From Stutzerimonas kunmingensis (GTDB lineage: Bacteria > Pseudomonadota > Gammaproteobacteria > Pseudomonadales > Pseudomonadaceae): a stretch of 64,000 bases of DNA. The stretch covers positions 333,513 to 397,512 of the forward strand of contig NZ_PISM01000020.1 in the NCBI RefSeq assembly GCF_002929225.1. The letters run 5' to 3'. The notes under the pieces were generated by a model. The model was given only the letters and a program-made list of their open reading frames with translations, ran no database searches and was not told the origin of the DNA. Positions 45,226 through 55,977 of the stretch are shown in pieces. Both the position numbers and the translations under genes were made by a program. Within the stretch, counting starts at the first letter, position 1, and each line of letters opens with the position of its first letter.

Positions 45226-46503
45226 CAGGGCTATCTGACGGGCTTGCGGCCCCTTCATTCCGCATATCTATCTTGGTGGAATGCACCCCCCTCATTCCAC
45301 TGCCAGTGCAGCGGAATGAGGGGGCAGCATGACGCTGTCGTATGCCCTTGAAGTTGATTCGGACAAACTGAAGCTTTCTGCCCGAGCCGGGGCTTGTCGG
45401 CGGACTCAGGACACTGGAGCGTGGGTTCGCAAAGCAAATTAGGCTGACCGTGGGAGCATTGGCTATTGCTTCGGGTTGACCGCAGCAGCGGTGTAAAAAA
45501 TGTCCCGGCCAGCTGGCAGCAATGGTGCGGTTGAGCTTGCCAATGCTGCCGCCTCTATCATGTATGCGCGCGCCGGGTTCCTACTCCTAGGCCCAATGAA
45601 CAGCGGGCGCCGGAGCGCTGGGTTTCGGGGGTTTTGAAGCGTAGACCAGCACCCGATTATGAATTTAAGGCTGTCCGCGCTTGGGCTTCGACAAGTGTGC
45701 CGAACTATATTTTCCCCGCCAGGTAGATATCGTACTTGGAAGGGGGCACCCATACCTCTTGGGTTATTGAGCTGATGCGATCCATCGGTTTACAAACACT
45801 GCTTACTAGACCGTCATATCTGGCCTACCGCCGGAAGGAGGCTGTGATCACTCATACCTGGCCGGGAAGCCCTTCAGGCTCCAGGGAAATCATGCCCGTA
45901 ATCGCTCGCCGAATTTGAACCGTTGAGCAGAACCAGTCCGTGCCCTCATTGAGACCGATACAACTCATCGTAGCCCCCCGGCCAGAGATACCCTGTTTCC
46001 AGCAGCCGCTTCTGGCTGGGGGCTCAATGGGGGTGGGCGAAATGGCATCGGTTCTGCAGTGTTTTGGGGAATCAAGTGCTCATAAGGAGTAGGGCGCACC
46101 TCAAAACCCTCGAAAGATCAGGCTGCTACCTTTGCTGTGTCGAGGTGGTATTTGCCGGAGCAGACTAGCTAGTTGAACAGCCTAAAGGCTGGCTTCTTTA
46201 TTCACGGACTCTTTGAGGACCGCGCTCGGGCCAGAAGCGGGCATTCAGTTTCTACCTATTCCAAGGCAGCTGGTCGTCTTAATTCCTAAGAATCTTCCGC
46301 GTTGCAGCGTTACAACCCACCATGCTTTACCAGAGCTAGCCAGCCCGCTACTGTAACGCGAACGCAGTCACAGTTCTGCCGCATGACACCAGGGAAGGCT
46401 TCAGCAAGTGCAGTCGCGCCTCAGGCGCCTCCTAAGCCCCCGCCATCCCAGCTGTCCTGACTCGACAAGCTCGGCCTGCATCTGCCTCTACGTTTCCCGA
46501 TGG
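45226..46503. other. Long non-coding stretch between hsdR and the helicase gene
   Basis: 1278 bp. Short frames on both strands lack start signals and have no family resemblance. It includes a perfect 12-bp inverted repeat at 45287-45324 and a hairpin with a T-rich tail at about 46178-46198. Much of it may be decayed sequence between two defence modules. Confidence 0.5.
45287..45324. repeat. Perfect 12-bp inverted repeat after hsdR
   Basis: CCCCCTCATTCC and GGAATGAGGGGG flank a 14-nt loop. There is no T-run, so it may stabilise the hsdR transcript end or be a remnant of a mobile-element terminus rather than a classical terminator. Confidence 0.6.
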
Positions 46504-49500
46504 ATGAATTACATGACGGCGCAATCTCCAGCCAGCCGGCCTTTGACAGTCAATGAAAGGACGCTCGTACAGGACTGGATACTGGATCTGGTACCTGGAG
46601 ACGGAGCAGCAGTAGGTAACAAGACCCTCAAGCAACGGCTTGAACAGAAAGCAGAGCTTCATGACTTCGCTGTGACCGACGAGGACTATTGGTCAATTCG
46701 CGAAGAATTGATCGCCCGAGGCCAACTGCAGAAAGGCAGCGGTCGAGGCGGCTCAGTATTCCGCTTTGACAGCAGCTGGAAACCTAACACCCAACAGACG
46801 GCCATCGATGAGCAATCCAACAGGGAATATTTGGATGAGCCGGCAAGCGACAGCCCGGAAAGCTTGGAGAAACTGCGCAGTCGCCTCCTAGATCTCAGTG
46901 CGAGAAACAGGCTTCTCAATTTTTCGCACGCTCGCTCCAAGCGTTTCGCGCGAATTATCGACGAGCTCCCCGACCATCTATTTGAAACGCTGACGGCCGA
47001 ACAAGCGATGCGTTTCGCGCCGGTTCCCGAGCCCACAGAACGCCAGCTGATTGAGCAGGGCTACCTCAAGTACGACGAGCAAACTGGCAGCGTTAGTGAA
47101 TTAAAGAAGCCACCAACGGCGGAGGCCTGGGCGCAGATCCTGGGCATTGAAACCAGCTACGAGCTGCCAACGGGATCGGAGTCTCCCAGCGACAAACACG
47201 CTGACGATGCCATCCAAACTCTTTACTACCCCACCGAGTTGGAGTCACGCCTGCAAATCCTGCATGCGCAGTCGCGCCTATCGCTCGATGAAACCGGCGC
47301 CAACATTCTCTACCTGGCACTCGGCTTTCTCGAATGGGACGAGTCGATAGTCGGCAAGAACAGCGCGCGCCTCGCCCCTCTCATGTTGCTCCCCGTTCGC
47401 CTAGAGAAAGGGAAGCTCAACCCAAAAACAGCAACCTTCGACTATGAGGTGCGGTATACGGGCGAAGACATCCTCACCAATCTCTCGCTACGGGAGAAAC
47501 TACGCCGCGACTTCGGTATTGCACTGCCACGCATCACCGAAGACCTGCTGCCTGAAGAGTATTTCGCTCGTGTACGGGAAACCGTTCTCGAAGTGAAGCC
47601 TGACTGGAAGCTGCACCGTTTTGCCTCCTTGGGCTTGTTCGAGTTCGGCAAGCTGATGATGTATCTGGATCTTGAACCTGGCAAAAATCAGGCCCTACTC
47701 CAGAGCAGCCTAGTTCAGCGGCTGATTGGCCTAGCAGATAGTGACCGTTCCGAACCCATTGGCAGTGGCTTCTGCAGCGAGCACGCCATCGACGAGCTTC
47801 CAGATGTGCACCAGACCTATCCGCTGATTGATGACGCGGACAGCTCGCAGCACAGTGCACTGGTCGATGTAATGCGCGGCGAAGACTTAGTGATTGAGGG
47901 GCCGCCCGGCACAGGCAAATCACAGACCATCACTAACATGATCTCGGCGGCCATGGCACAGGGCAAAAAAGTGCTCTTTGTAGCGGAAAAACGCGCTGCG
48001 CTGGAGGTTGTTAAGAACCGGCTAACTCGCGCCGGGCTGGGAGAGTTCTGCCTGGAACTACACAGCCACAAAAGCCAGAAGAGCACGGTGGCCGCAAGCA
48101 TCGGACAGCGCATCAGTAACCGAGGTAGCTACCGCCAGCCTAGTCAGCTGAACGACTTGATCAACAACTACGAGCGACTAAAGCAGCAACTCAACGATCA
48201 TGTCCGACAGCTGCACACTCTCTATTCCAATACCGGGCTGACTGCTCACCAGATCCTAATGCAAGCCACACGCTTGCGTGAAAGCCTGGCCGTCCGCCCT
48301 GCCGACTTCCATCCCGCTAGCACAGCCAACCTGGATAGGAACCAGGTTCATGAGCAGGCAGGTTACTTTGCTCACATCTACACAAAAACAGCTGAGGAAG
48401 CAGGCCAGAGCGGCCAAGTTGAAACACACCCATGGTTTGGCTGCACCAAGACGCAAATAAGCGGGCTAGAACGATCCGACCTTCTGCTCCAGCTTAAACA
48501 CTCTATAACAGCACTTGATGAGCTAGGCGCGGCACAAGCCAAGGCCTCGGCCAGCCTTAAAGCCGCAGAGGTTGCCTCGCTCTCCCCCAAAGCTACCCAG
48601 CAGTTGGCAAGCGCACTCACGGCCATGCCGATGCCCAAAGGCGACGAAGATTGGGACTTAATCAGCCGGCTCGATGCCTCCAGCTGTGAGGCGCTCCAAG
48701 CCTGGTTAGAAGGCATGGATCAGTTGATGGAGCAACAAGTCACCCTGAACCAAGCCTTGCACCCCAGCGTCATCGGATCTCCTCAAGCCCTGGAAACGAT
48801 CAAAAAATCGTGCGCACAGATACGGCAGCACAACGACAGTAGCGGCCTGAAACTGGATGACCTCCTGGAACTGATCCAAGAAGCCCAAGAGCTCATTGAT
48901 GAAGCTCCCAAAGCTCAACTGCTGATTCAAACCATCGCGAAAGCGCCAGCAACAGCCCAGTCACTCAGAACTGACAAGCAGGGCATCGAGCAGCTGGGCC
49001 TGTTGCTTGAACTCTTGCTACAGATGCCAATTGCCCTGGCGGAGTGGCGCCACAAACGCTTCGAAGATGCCTCGCTGGATAGAGTGCTTCCCGAGCTCAG
49101 TGAGCTTTTAGCCGACATCAAGCGGCTCGAAGCGCAATCCGCCAACGTCTTCACCCTCGACCACCTACCCAACCACACACGACTTGAAGACCTGCAGCGC
49201 GTGCTCGCTGACAGCTCATTATTCCGCTGGTTCAAGAGTGGCTGGCGGGGAGCCAAGGCCGAAGTTCTTGCCATGGTACGGCCAGGCATCAAACTGAAGT
49301 CGGCTCTTCAGGCACTGCCGGACGGCATAGCCTACAAGCGTCAGCAAAACCGCCTGACAACCGAGCCCTCGTTCCGGGAGGCGCTCGGCGAGCATTTCAG
49401 AGATGAAGGAACAAAAACCGATGAGCTGATTGCCCTGCGCCACTGGTACCGCACGCTGCGGGACCAGTGTGGACGCGGCTTCGGTGGCAACGTCTGGATT

Positions 49501-52245
49501 GCAGAGTATCTGCTCAAAGAAAGTGCCCAGGTACTGGAGCAGTTACTGGGCGATGCCAGCGAACTGAAAGAATACCTGTCGGACGTACTGTCCCATCGCA
49601 GTGAGCTGGAAAACACTCTCCTCTTGGACGGCCACCAACTCAAGTCAGAAGATTTGTTGGCCCCCAAAGGCCTGTATATGCGGCTCATCAAGGAACTGGG
49701 CAGCGCACTCAATGCACTTCTACCGCTGATTAGCGAGCAGGCACCAACTACTGGCCGTGTACTGGCGCTCGCCCAAGCGGTTGAGAGCTGGCAGGAGCGC
49801 GCCGCAGCCCTGCAGAACAATGCCGAACTGCTCGCGTGCTTGGCGGGAGAAGAGCTTCCTCGCTTCGACAACCTGGCCGAGGCACGTGGCCGCCTGATCG
49901 CCTGGCGCCACACCGTGTCCTTCGTTCGCCCGATCATGACGCTATCGATACGCCATCTGCTGGTGCCTCAACTTGCAGCCTGCACCACCAAGCAGGCCGA
50001 ACAGATGGTTAGTGACTGGAACACCCAAGGCAAGCAACTAGGGGAGGCTCTGCGTGTGTGGGAGCAAGCCTTAGCGCGCTTTAACGACAAAGCCGAAGTA
50101 GAACCGGCGCATTGGTGGAAGCGTGTCAATCAGGACGACCCCACAGCCCTCAAACAACGCCTGCAGCGGGCAGCGCAAAACGAAGAGCTGCTCGAACACT
50201 GGCTGGAGTACCGCCGCCTGCGCAAGCGACTTGCTGATTTGGGCTTTGAGGCGGTGATCTTCGCCGTCGAAAACCAAACCGTGCCTGCAGAGAGCACCAA
50301 AGATGCCTGCCTTCTGGGCCTGATGGATCTTTGGGCCAAACAGATACTCGAAAGCAATCCGACTCTGGGGCAGTTCTCCGGTAAGGATCAAGAGGCTATC
50401 CGCGTCCGCTTTGCCGAAATAGACAACCAGCTCACCAAACTGCAACGCGAGCAGCTGGCGGCGAAGATCGATCAACACAAGGTTCCGGAAGGCAATAACT
50501 CCGGCAAAGTTAAGGATCGCACCCAACTCGCCCTGCTCAAGCACGAGGCAGGCAAGAAGACGCGCCACGAATCCATTCGTTCGTTGATGCTGCGCGCCCC
50601 TGAGGCCTTACAAGGGCTAAAGCCCTGCTTCATGATGTCACCCATGGCCGTTGCCCAATACCTGCCGGCCGGTAAAGTGCACTTCGACATCATCGTCATG
50701 GACGAAGCCTCGCAGATGCGCCCAGAGGAAGCCCTGGGTGCCATCTCCCGAGGCAGCCAACTGGTTGTCGTCGGCGATCCCAAACAGCTGCCGCCCACCA
50801 GTTTCTTCTCCCGCCAAGGCGGAGATGACGATGAAGACAGTGACGAAACCTCTCTAGCCCAGGATTCGGAAAGTATTCTTGAAGCGGCCATGCCGCTATT
50901 CAAGCTGCGCCGGCTGCGTTGGCACTACCGCTCGCGCCACGAGAGCCTAATCGCCTTCTCCAACAAGGCCTTCTATGACAGCAACCTGGTGGTCTACCCG
51001 TCACCTCACCGCGAATCGAACGAATTCGGCGTGAAGTTTGTGCGTGTGGCTCGCGGCCGCTTCGTTGAGCAACGCAATGTTGAAGAGGCCGATATCGTCG
51101 CCAAAGCCATCGAACACCATTTGCTACACCGTCCTGAAGAGTCGCTCGGCGTCGTGGCAATGAACGTCAAGCAAGCCGAACAGATCGACCGTGCGTTGGA
51201 GCAACTCGCCAAGCAGAACCCAGCACTGCAGGAAGCCTTCAGTCGCAACGAAGAAAGTGACGAGCCGCTGTTCATCAAGAACCTGGAGAACGTCCAGGGT
51301 GACGAGCGTGACGTCATCTACATCTCCACCACCTATGGCCCGATGGAGATCGGCGGCAGCGTGCCCCAGCGCTTTGGCCCCATCAACGGCGCTGATGGCT
51401 GGCGTCGCCTCAACGTGCTGTATACCCGCTCCAAGAAGCGCATGCAGGTGTTCGCTTCCTTCACCGCCAGCGACGTGGTTGCGACAGGCACATCCAGTCG
51501 TGGCGTACTGGCCCTGCGCGACTTCCTTCAGTTCGCCGAATCCGGTCACATGCCGCATATCCGCGAGACCGGCAGAGCCTCAGACAGCGACTTCGAAGTT
51601 GCCGTCATCGAAGCCCTGGAGCGCCATGGTTATCAGTGCGAGCCGCAGGTAGGTGTCGCCGGCTTCTTCATCGATCTGGCTGTGCGCGATCCTGGCCAGC
51701 CTGGCCGCTATCTCATGGGTATCGAGTGCGATGGCGCGGCCTACCACTCAGCCAAGTCGGCCCGTGATCGCGACCGCCTGCGCCAGAGTGTGCTGGAGCA
51801 GCTCGGCTGGCGCATTCGCCGCATCTGGTCGGTGGACTGGTTCCGGAATGCCAAGCTGCAGCTCGAACCTATTCTCTTGGAGCTCGCCGCACTGCGTACC
51901 GAGCCGGCTATTGAGGTGGATCCAGAACAAGCCGAGGAGCAGATTATCCAGCAAGTCGCCGAAGAGCAGAGCCAGCACGCCGAGCGCATCTCTCAGGAGG
52001 GCGGCACCAGTCTGCGCGAGAAACTGCACTACCTGGATCAGCAGATCATTCGCCCCGCCTTACCCAACATACCGGACAACCGCCGCCTACTACGCCCAGC
52101 CATGCTCGAAGCGTTGTTGGAGTTCAAGCCGGCCGACCGCAGCGAGTTCCAGCAGCGGCTACCGGGCTACCTGCGTGAGGGAACCGACCCCGCTGAGGGG
52201 CGGTTCATCGACGACGTGCTTTCTCTGATCGGTGACTACGCATAA
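46504..52245 (+). CDS. DUF4011/SF1 helicase/Vsr-like nuclease/DUF3320 defence protein (Hhe-like)
   Basis: About 1913 aa. Order: a winged-helix-like N-terminus, DUF4011 at about 120-420 ('KLRSRLLDLSARNRLLNFSH', 'ILYLALGFLEWDES'), SF1 helicase with Walker A GPPGTGKS (K472) and, after a roughly 800-residue helical insertion, DEAS at about 1400 ('MDEASQMRPEEALG'), 'RLRWHYRSRHESLIAFSN' and 'NVQGDERDVIYISTTYGP'. A DUF559/Vsr-like nuclease lies at about 1690-1790 ('FFIDLAVRD', 'GIECDGAAYHSA') and DUF3320 at the C-terminus. This is the layout of the single-gene anti-phage system called Hhe. The start is uncertain: ATG 46504, ATG 46513 and an upstream in-frame GTG are possible. Confidence 0.85.
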   Translation: MNYMTAQSPASRPLTVNERTLVQDWILDLVPGDGAAVGNKTLKQRLEQKAELHDFAVTDEDYWSIREELIARGQLQKGSGRGGSVFRFDSSWKPNTQQTAIDEQSNREYLDEPASDSPESLEKLRSRLLDLSARNRLLNFSHARSKRFARIIDELPDHLFETLTAEQAMRFAPVPEPTERQLIEQGYLKYDEQTGSVSELKKPPTAEAWAQILGIETSYELPTGSESPSDKHADDAIQTLYYPTELESRLQILHAQSRLSLDETGANILYLALGFLEWDESIVGKNSARLAPLMLLPVRLEKGKLNPKTATFDYEVRYTGEDILTNLSLREKLRRDFGIALPRITEDLLPEEYFARVRETVLEVKPDWKLHRFASLGLFEFGKLMMYLDLEPGKNQALLQSSLVQRLIGLADSDRSEPIGSGFCSEHAIDELPDVHQTYPLIDDADSSQHSALVDVMRGEDLVIEGPPGTGKSQTITNMISAAMAQGKKVLFVAEKRAALEVVKNRLTRAGLGEFCLELHSHKSQKSTVAASIGQRISNRGSYRQPSQLNDLINNYERLKQQLNDHVRQLHTLYSNTGLTAHQILMQATRLRESLAVRPADFHPASTANLDRNQVHEQAGYFAHIYTKTAEEAGQSGQVETHPWFGCTKTQISGLERSDLLLQLKHSITALDELGAAQAKASASLKAAEVASLSPKATQQLASALTAMPMPKGDEDWDLISRLDASSCEALQAWLEGMDQLMEQQVTLNQALHPSVIGSPQALETIKKSCAQIRQHNDSSGLKLDDLLELIQEAQELIDEAPKAQLLIQTIAKAPATAQSLRTDKQGIEQLGLLLELLLQMPIALAEWRHKRFEDASLDRVLPELSELLADIKRLEAQSANVFTLDHLPNHTRLEDLQRVLADSSLFRWFKSGWRGAKAEVLAMVRPGIKLKSALQALPDGIAYKRQQNRLTTEPSFREALGEHFRDEGTKTDELIALRHWYRTLRDQCGRGFGGNVWIAEYLLKESAQVLEQLLGDASELKEYLSDVLSHRSELENTLLLDGHQLKSEDLLAPKGLYMRLIKELGSALNALLPLISEQAPTTGRVLALAQAVESWQERAAALQNNAELLACLAGEELPRFDNLAEARGRLIAWRHTVSFVRPIMTLSIRHLLVPQLAACTTKQAEQMVSDWNTQGKQLGEALRVWEQALARFNDKAEVEPAHWWKRVNQDDPTALKQRLQRAAQNEELLEHWLEYRRLRKRLADLGFEAVIFAVENQTVPAESTKDACLLGLMDLWAKQILESNPTLGQFSGKDQEAIRVRFAEIDNQLTKLQREQLAAKIDQHKVPEGNNSGKVKDRTQLALLKHEAGKKTRHESIRSLMLRAPEALQGLKPCFMMSPMAVAQYLPAGKVHFDIIVMDEASQMRPEEALGAISRGSQLVVVGDPKQLPPTSFFSRQGGDDDEDSDETSLAQDSESILEAAMPLFKLRRLRWHYRSRHESLIAFSNKAFYDSNLVVYPSPHRESNEFGVKFVRVARGRFVEQRNVEEADIVAKAIEHHLLHRPEESLGVVAMNVKQAEQIDRALEQLAKQNPALQEAFSRNEESDEPLFIKNLENVQGDERDVIYISTTYGPMEIGGSVPQRFGPINGADGWRRLNVLYTRSKKRMQVFASFTASDVVATGTSSRGVLALRDFLQFAESGHMPHIRETGRASDSDFEVAVIEALERHGYQCEPQVGVAGFFIDLAVRDPGQPGRYLMGIECDGAAYHSAKSARDRDRLRQSVLEQLGWRIRRIWSVDWFRNAKLQLEPILLELAALRTEPAIEVDPEQAEEQIIQQVAEEQSQHAERISQEGGTSLREKLHYLDQQIIRPALPNIPDNRRLLRPAMLEALLEFKPADRSEFQQRLPGYLREGTDPAEGRFIDDVLSLIGDYA

Positions 52246-52656
52246 GGCATTTCAGCACCACACTGTCGACGAACAGATCAGCTACACGTGCCCGATCAGC
52301 TGGATGGCGACCGGCAACTAACGGCAAAGGGTGCTTTGCGGGCGAAAGTCATCAGCGTTGGCTGACTACTTTTGGTCGAAAGCGGCCTAGTCTGCCCCGG
52401 ACGTTGTCTCAGACTTTGTGATAGGCCTTTTTGCACCTTCTGTCCTTCTCGACGTAAGCGTCCAGCCGAGTCACCTTTCTAGCCCCAGCATTAGGGACGA
52501 ATGATGGAAGGTCGAACGCTGCTGAGCACTTTTTGAAGGAGTTGGAAATGACTGAGAATGGACGATTCTGAAATCCCATTAACCGGCACCGGCTCGGGGC
52601 CGGTGCCAGGTTAATCTATCTATACGAATTCCGACTTAGTTCGGACCAATAAGCAC
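52246..52656. other. Intergenic region with shared terminator
   Basis: 411 bp between convergent genes. No credible frame is present. The main element is the hairpin at 52579-52615. Confidence 0.5.
52579..52615. terminator. Bidirectional-looking hairpin terminator
   Basis: TAACCGGCACCGG and CCGGTGCCAGGTTA pair around a short loop. It lies between the convergent helicase and DUF3987 genes and could serve both. Confidence 0.6.
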
Positions 52657-54165
52657 TTAGGGTAAGTTCCGCCGCCAGACGTACTTTTTCGAAGGACGCC
52701 CGCCTTTCTCGTCAGCTACAACATAGGAAACCACGAGATTGAACATGGTTAAGACTTCTAATGCCTCGTTCACTGCTTCGGTGGTATCTAAGCCGCCCCA
52801 TTTCTTGCCCCTGATCTCTCGTGGTGTGAAGGGCTCCGGAAGCTTTTCCTTACGATCGAGAATAGTCCGCGCACCTATCAGCGGTGCATTGATAACCGAC
52901 CCATAAAGCCGGCTCGCATGCGATTTTAGGTATGGTGCCCAGTCAATCGCGCGAAGAGTAGCGTCTAACCTAACAGTCTCGCGACCACCATCAATCAATT
53001 CAAACAGTAGAGCTAAACCGGCAATGGTTTGCGGCATTTTCAAGAAGTGCGATTCTAGGGATGAGTGAATCTCGCTAGAACGAATCGCTCGCATATGATC
53101 AATATACCAGGCGTTGAAATGTTGCTGAGCTTCTTCGTCAAAACGAAATGTTCGCCGTGGAGTTTCAGGCAACTGGTGGAGGTCATTGATGACCTTCCTC
53201 ACGCATTCCTGGGCTACCTCGTTTGGTTTACGGTCGACGAATTGCCAGTTCCGTTCATCATCTGGCCATACAGCGAGCTGTAGTCGCTGCACGAGGCCGT
53301 CATCCAATTCTCCACTTATGGCGCTTCGTACCAGAGGAGCGATGCGTGATGGCTGGATGCACCCAATCAACGAGAGGCAGCAGGATTCAATTATGATTGT
53401 TCCGCGTCCTATTCGGTCATATGTGTAGGAGTTAGTACCATCAAAGCACTCCAGATAGAATGCACGTGCGGAAGCGCCATCTTCGGTCTGCATCAACGAC
53501 AGCCAGCCACCAAGTTCGTCTCGTTCAAGCATTAAGCCGTTAGGGTTCTCATTTAACAGCTCGCCCAGTTTTTCAACAGTTGCGTCGTTGACGATAAAGC
53601 GGCGGGGGACGGGGGCTGGAATATCCTCAGCGAACTCTGCAAGCGCGGCAATGGCGGCTTCTTTTCTTCCCGCTGCCATTAACTTCTTTGCTCTGTCCTT
53701 AGCAGCTTTGCGCTCTAGCTCCAAGATTTCGCTAGTCGCTTTATGTGTCGCCACGAATTTTCCGTATTTTTCTCTCTCGTCGGCTTCCAGTTCTTTCAAC
53801 GGGCGTATTGCTTGTTTGAGCGCAGGTGACTTCATAGTAGAGGGTTTTCCTATAAGGCAACCCCACTGGTTTACTGCTACTTCCCAGGTGTCTTCCTGTT
53901 TTGGATGAATAGTTAACTTTCGCCCGACAACAGAACTAATAGAGACAATCAATGCAACAGCCACAAAGTCGGGCGGGCACTGAGTGCGGTCTGCAGCATC
54001 GCGCACGTACTCCCTCAACATGTTCGGCATCAACTCGTCGCGCCAGGGAAGGACGGGGGCAATACCGGTAGGGAGCCGCATTGGCTTTTTCGACTGGTCG
54101 AGAAAATCTGCCAAAACGCTCGGCGGCAACTGGGCTGTGAGCGGGGGCAAGTTCTGGCTATTCAT
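52657..54165 (-). CDS. DUF3987 (YfjI-like) protein
   Basis: 502 aa. It has 'MPNMLREYVRDAADRTQCPP', a P-loop variant 'GCLIGKPSTMKSP', and 'LMLERDELGGWLSLMQ' with 'SYTYDRIGRGTIIIESCCLS', all typical of DUF3987, a P-loop ATPase family near primase/helicase genes in P4-like integrative elements. It overlaps the AlpA-like gene by 4 nt and lies just inside the integrase, so it is probably part of the island's replication/mobility module. Confidence 0.85.
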   Translation of the reverse strand: MNSQNLPPLTAQLPPSVLADFLDQSKKPMRLPTGIAPVLPWRDELMPNMLREYVRDAADRTQCPPDFVAVALIVSISSVVGRKLTIHPKQEDTWEVAVNQWGCLIGKPSTMKSPALKQAIRPLKELEADEREKYGKFVATHKATSEILELERKAAKDRAKKLMAAGRKEAAIAALAEFAEDIPAPVPRRFIVNDATVEKLGELLNENPNGLMLERDELGGWLSLMQTEDGASARAFYLECFDGTNSYTYDRIGRGTIIIESCCLSLIGCIQPSRIAPLVRSAISGELDDGLVQRLQLAVWPDDERNWQFVDRKPNEVAQECVRKVINDLHQLPETPRRTFRFDEEAQQHFNAWYIDHMRAIRSSEIHSSLESHFLKMPQTIAGLALLFELIDGGRETVRLDATLRAIDWAPYLKSHASRLYGSVINAPLIGARTILDRKEKLPEPFTPREIRGKKWGGLDTTEAVNEALEVLTMFNLVVSYVVADEKGGRPSKKYVWRRNLP

Positions 54166-54383
54166 ACGCTATCCCTCTCGTTCGTTTTTTTCTTCAACCA
54201 GTCGATAATCTCTTCAGCAACAAAGGCGCAACGAGCCTGGCGGTTCGCTCCGTACTTGAGCGGTTTTGGGAACGAGGGATCATTTTTGCGGAGCTTGGCA
54301 AGACCGGACCGGGACTTGCCTAGCATTTCGCACAGTTTGGCCTGAGGAATCAGCATCTGGCCTTGGTTGGAGTTGCAATGCAT
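54162..54383 (-). CDS. AlpA-type excision regulator
   Basis: 73 aa from ATG 54383, with AAGGA upstream. 'MLIPQAKLCEMLGKSRSGLA' and 'DPSFPKPLKYGANRQARCAF' followed by 'VAEEIIDWLKKK' form the MerR-like HTH of AlpA/excisionase proteins. AlpA of P4-like elements stimulates the integrase. It lies 120 bp from the integrase end and overlaps the DUF3987 gene. Confidence 0.85.
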   Translation of the reverse strand: MHCNSNQGQMLIPQAKLCEMLGKSRSGLAKLRKNDPSFPKPLKYGANRQARCAFVAEEIIDWLKKKTNERDSV

Positions 54384-54502
54384 TTGAGTGCGTCCTTGTG
54401 ATTGACGCCCTCTATTCTCTGCATCTACCAAGCGCACCTGGCTTCTCTAATTACAGCAGAGCCGTAATTTGACGGCTTGCTTTGCCTGAGGACAGCCGAT
54501 AC

Positions 54503-55816
54503 CTACAACTGCTGCAGGTTAGCTATGTTCGCCGACGTGAGTTCAGGATGTGCGAACTCATAGGGGCTGAGATAACACGACCTGCACTTATCTAGATAGT
54601 CCGCCCACCATTGCACCATCAAGCGGCGTTCTTGGACGTGCTTGGCCAGGTGAATATAGGCGCCTCGCACACGGTTCCGTTCTTCATGGCCCATTTGGCG
54701 CTCAACGGCATCCTTGGTCCACAGGCCGGATTCGACGAGCGCTGAGCAGGCCATCGCTCGAAATCCGTGAGCGCACAATTCTGTTTTGGTGTCGTACCCC
54801 ATCCGGCGTAGGGCGGCGTTGACAGTGTTTTCGCTCAGGGGACGCCAGAAACTGTGATCGCCCGGAAAAACCAACTCGAAACCGCCGGTTAGCTCGTTCG
54901 CATGCCTCATCAGCTCCACAGCCTGCCGGCTAAGCGGAACTATGTGCGAGGTACCCATTTTGGCCCCGCGAGTAGAGTGGCGCACTCCTTCAATGAGAGT
55001 GCGGTTACCAGGTATCGTCCATATTGCGCGGTCCAGATCAAATTCAGACCAACGAGCCAGGCGTAGCTCGCTGGAGCGTACGAAAGAAAGCAGACAAAAA
55101 TGCACAGCAATTCGCGTCAGAAACCGTCCTTGGTAACTGTCCAGCCGTTCCAGTAGTTCAGGTATTCGCTCAAAGTGGAGCGCAGGGCGGTGGGCTGCTT
55201 TCCCTGTGACAATTGCCCCTCTTAGGTCGAGTGCTGGATTGGACTCAATATGTCCGGTTTGCACGGCCAAACGCATGACGCTAGTCGTGTATTGGGCCAG
55301 TCGGCTCGCTGTCTCTACGATGCCCTTTCGTTCTAGTTCGCGAAGAGGCTCAAGGAGATCGCGCGTTTTAAGCTCCGCGACTGGCCTCGATCCTAAGCGT
55401 GGAAATAAATGAGTCTCCAGCCGGCGCAGCACGGTGTCCGCATGATCGGATTTCCATTTTCGCGCACTGATCGCATGCCAGTCCCTTGCGACGGCCTCGA
55501 ACGTGTTTCGGCGAGCTCTGTCTGCTTCGACCTTCGACTGCTTCGCATTTTCGATGGGATCGATGCCATGCGCCAATAGTTCGCGGGCCTCGGCTCGACG
55601 GCTGCGGGCCGCCTTCAGACTGAGCGCTGGATAGCTCCCAAAGGTCGCCAGGCCAGCTCTGCCGTCTGGCCGTGAGTATTTGAACCGCCAGACTTTCTTG
55701 CCATTCTTCTTCACTAGGAGGTGCAGGCCCTGACCATCGAAGAGTGTGTAGTCAGATTCGCGAGCCCTGGCGGCCTCACATTTGGCGTCGGTGAGAGGAG
55801 TGACCAAGCGTGCCAT
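54503..55816 (-). CDS. P4-type tyrosine integrase of island B
   Basis: 437 aa from 'MARLVTPLTDAKCEAARARE'. An N-terminal DUF4102 arm-binding domain ('YTLFDGQGLHLLVKKNGKKV') is followed by a core-binding region and the catalytic domain with the first Arg in 'SFVRSSELRLARW', H-x-x-R in 'AHGFRAMACSALVE' and the Tyr in 'RVRGAYIHLAKH'. ATG 55816 is chosen because the family starts here; in-frame upstream sequence carries the promoter. It reads away from att site 3, which is 162 bp upstream, as expected for tRNA-targeting islands. Confidence 0.93.
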   Translation of the reverse strand: MARLVTPLTDAKCEAARARESDYTLFDGQGLHLLVKKNGKKVWRFKYSRPDGRAGLATFGSYPALSLKAARSRRAEARELLAHGIDPIENAKQSKVEADRARRNTFEAVARDWHAISARKWKSDHADTVLRRLETHLFPRLGSRPVAELKTRDLLEPLRELERKGIVETASRLAQYTTSVMRLAVQTGHIESNPALDLRGAIVTGKAAHRPALHFERIPELLERLDSYQGRFLTRIAVHFCLLSFVRSSELRLARWSEFDLDRAIWTIPGNRTLIEGVRHSTRGAKMGTSHIVPLSRQAVELMRHANELTGGFELVFPGDHSFWRPLSENTVNAALRRMGYDTKTELCAHGFRAMACSALVESGLWTKDAVERQMGHEERNRVRGAYIHLAKHVQERRLMVQWWADYLDKCRSCYLSPYEFAHPELTSANIANLQQL

Positions 55817-55910
55817 GGGTATACGTGTTCCTGTCGAATTCAAAATATACCGACACGTATACCCAATACCGCAAAACATACAAATGCACCCAGGTGCATC
55901 CAGAAACGAC

Positions 55911-55934
55911 AAACCCCGCACGGGGCGGGGTTTG
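55911..55934. terminator. GC-rich hairpin between integrase promoter and att site 3
   Basis: AAACCCCGC and GCGGGGTTT pair around a 6-nt loop, with a T-run on the plus strand. It may stop transcription from the tRNA side from entering the integrase promoter region. Confidence 0.55.
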
Positions 55935-55977
55935 ATGTCGCTTTCAGACCATAAGGAGCCATGGGAAAGCATTTAGA

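Noticed and set aside
45463..45918. Short frames in the hsdR-helicase gap
   Set aside because: No ribosome-binding site, no motif and no conserved neighbours; the sequence looks like decayed intergenic DNA.
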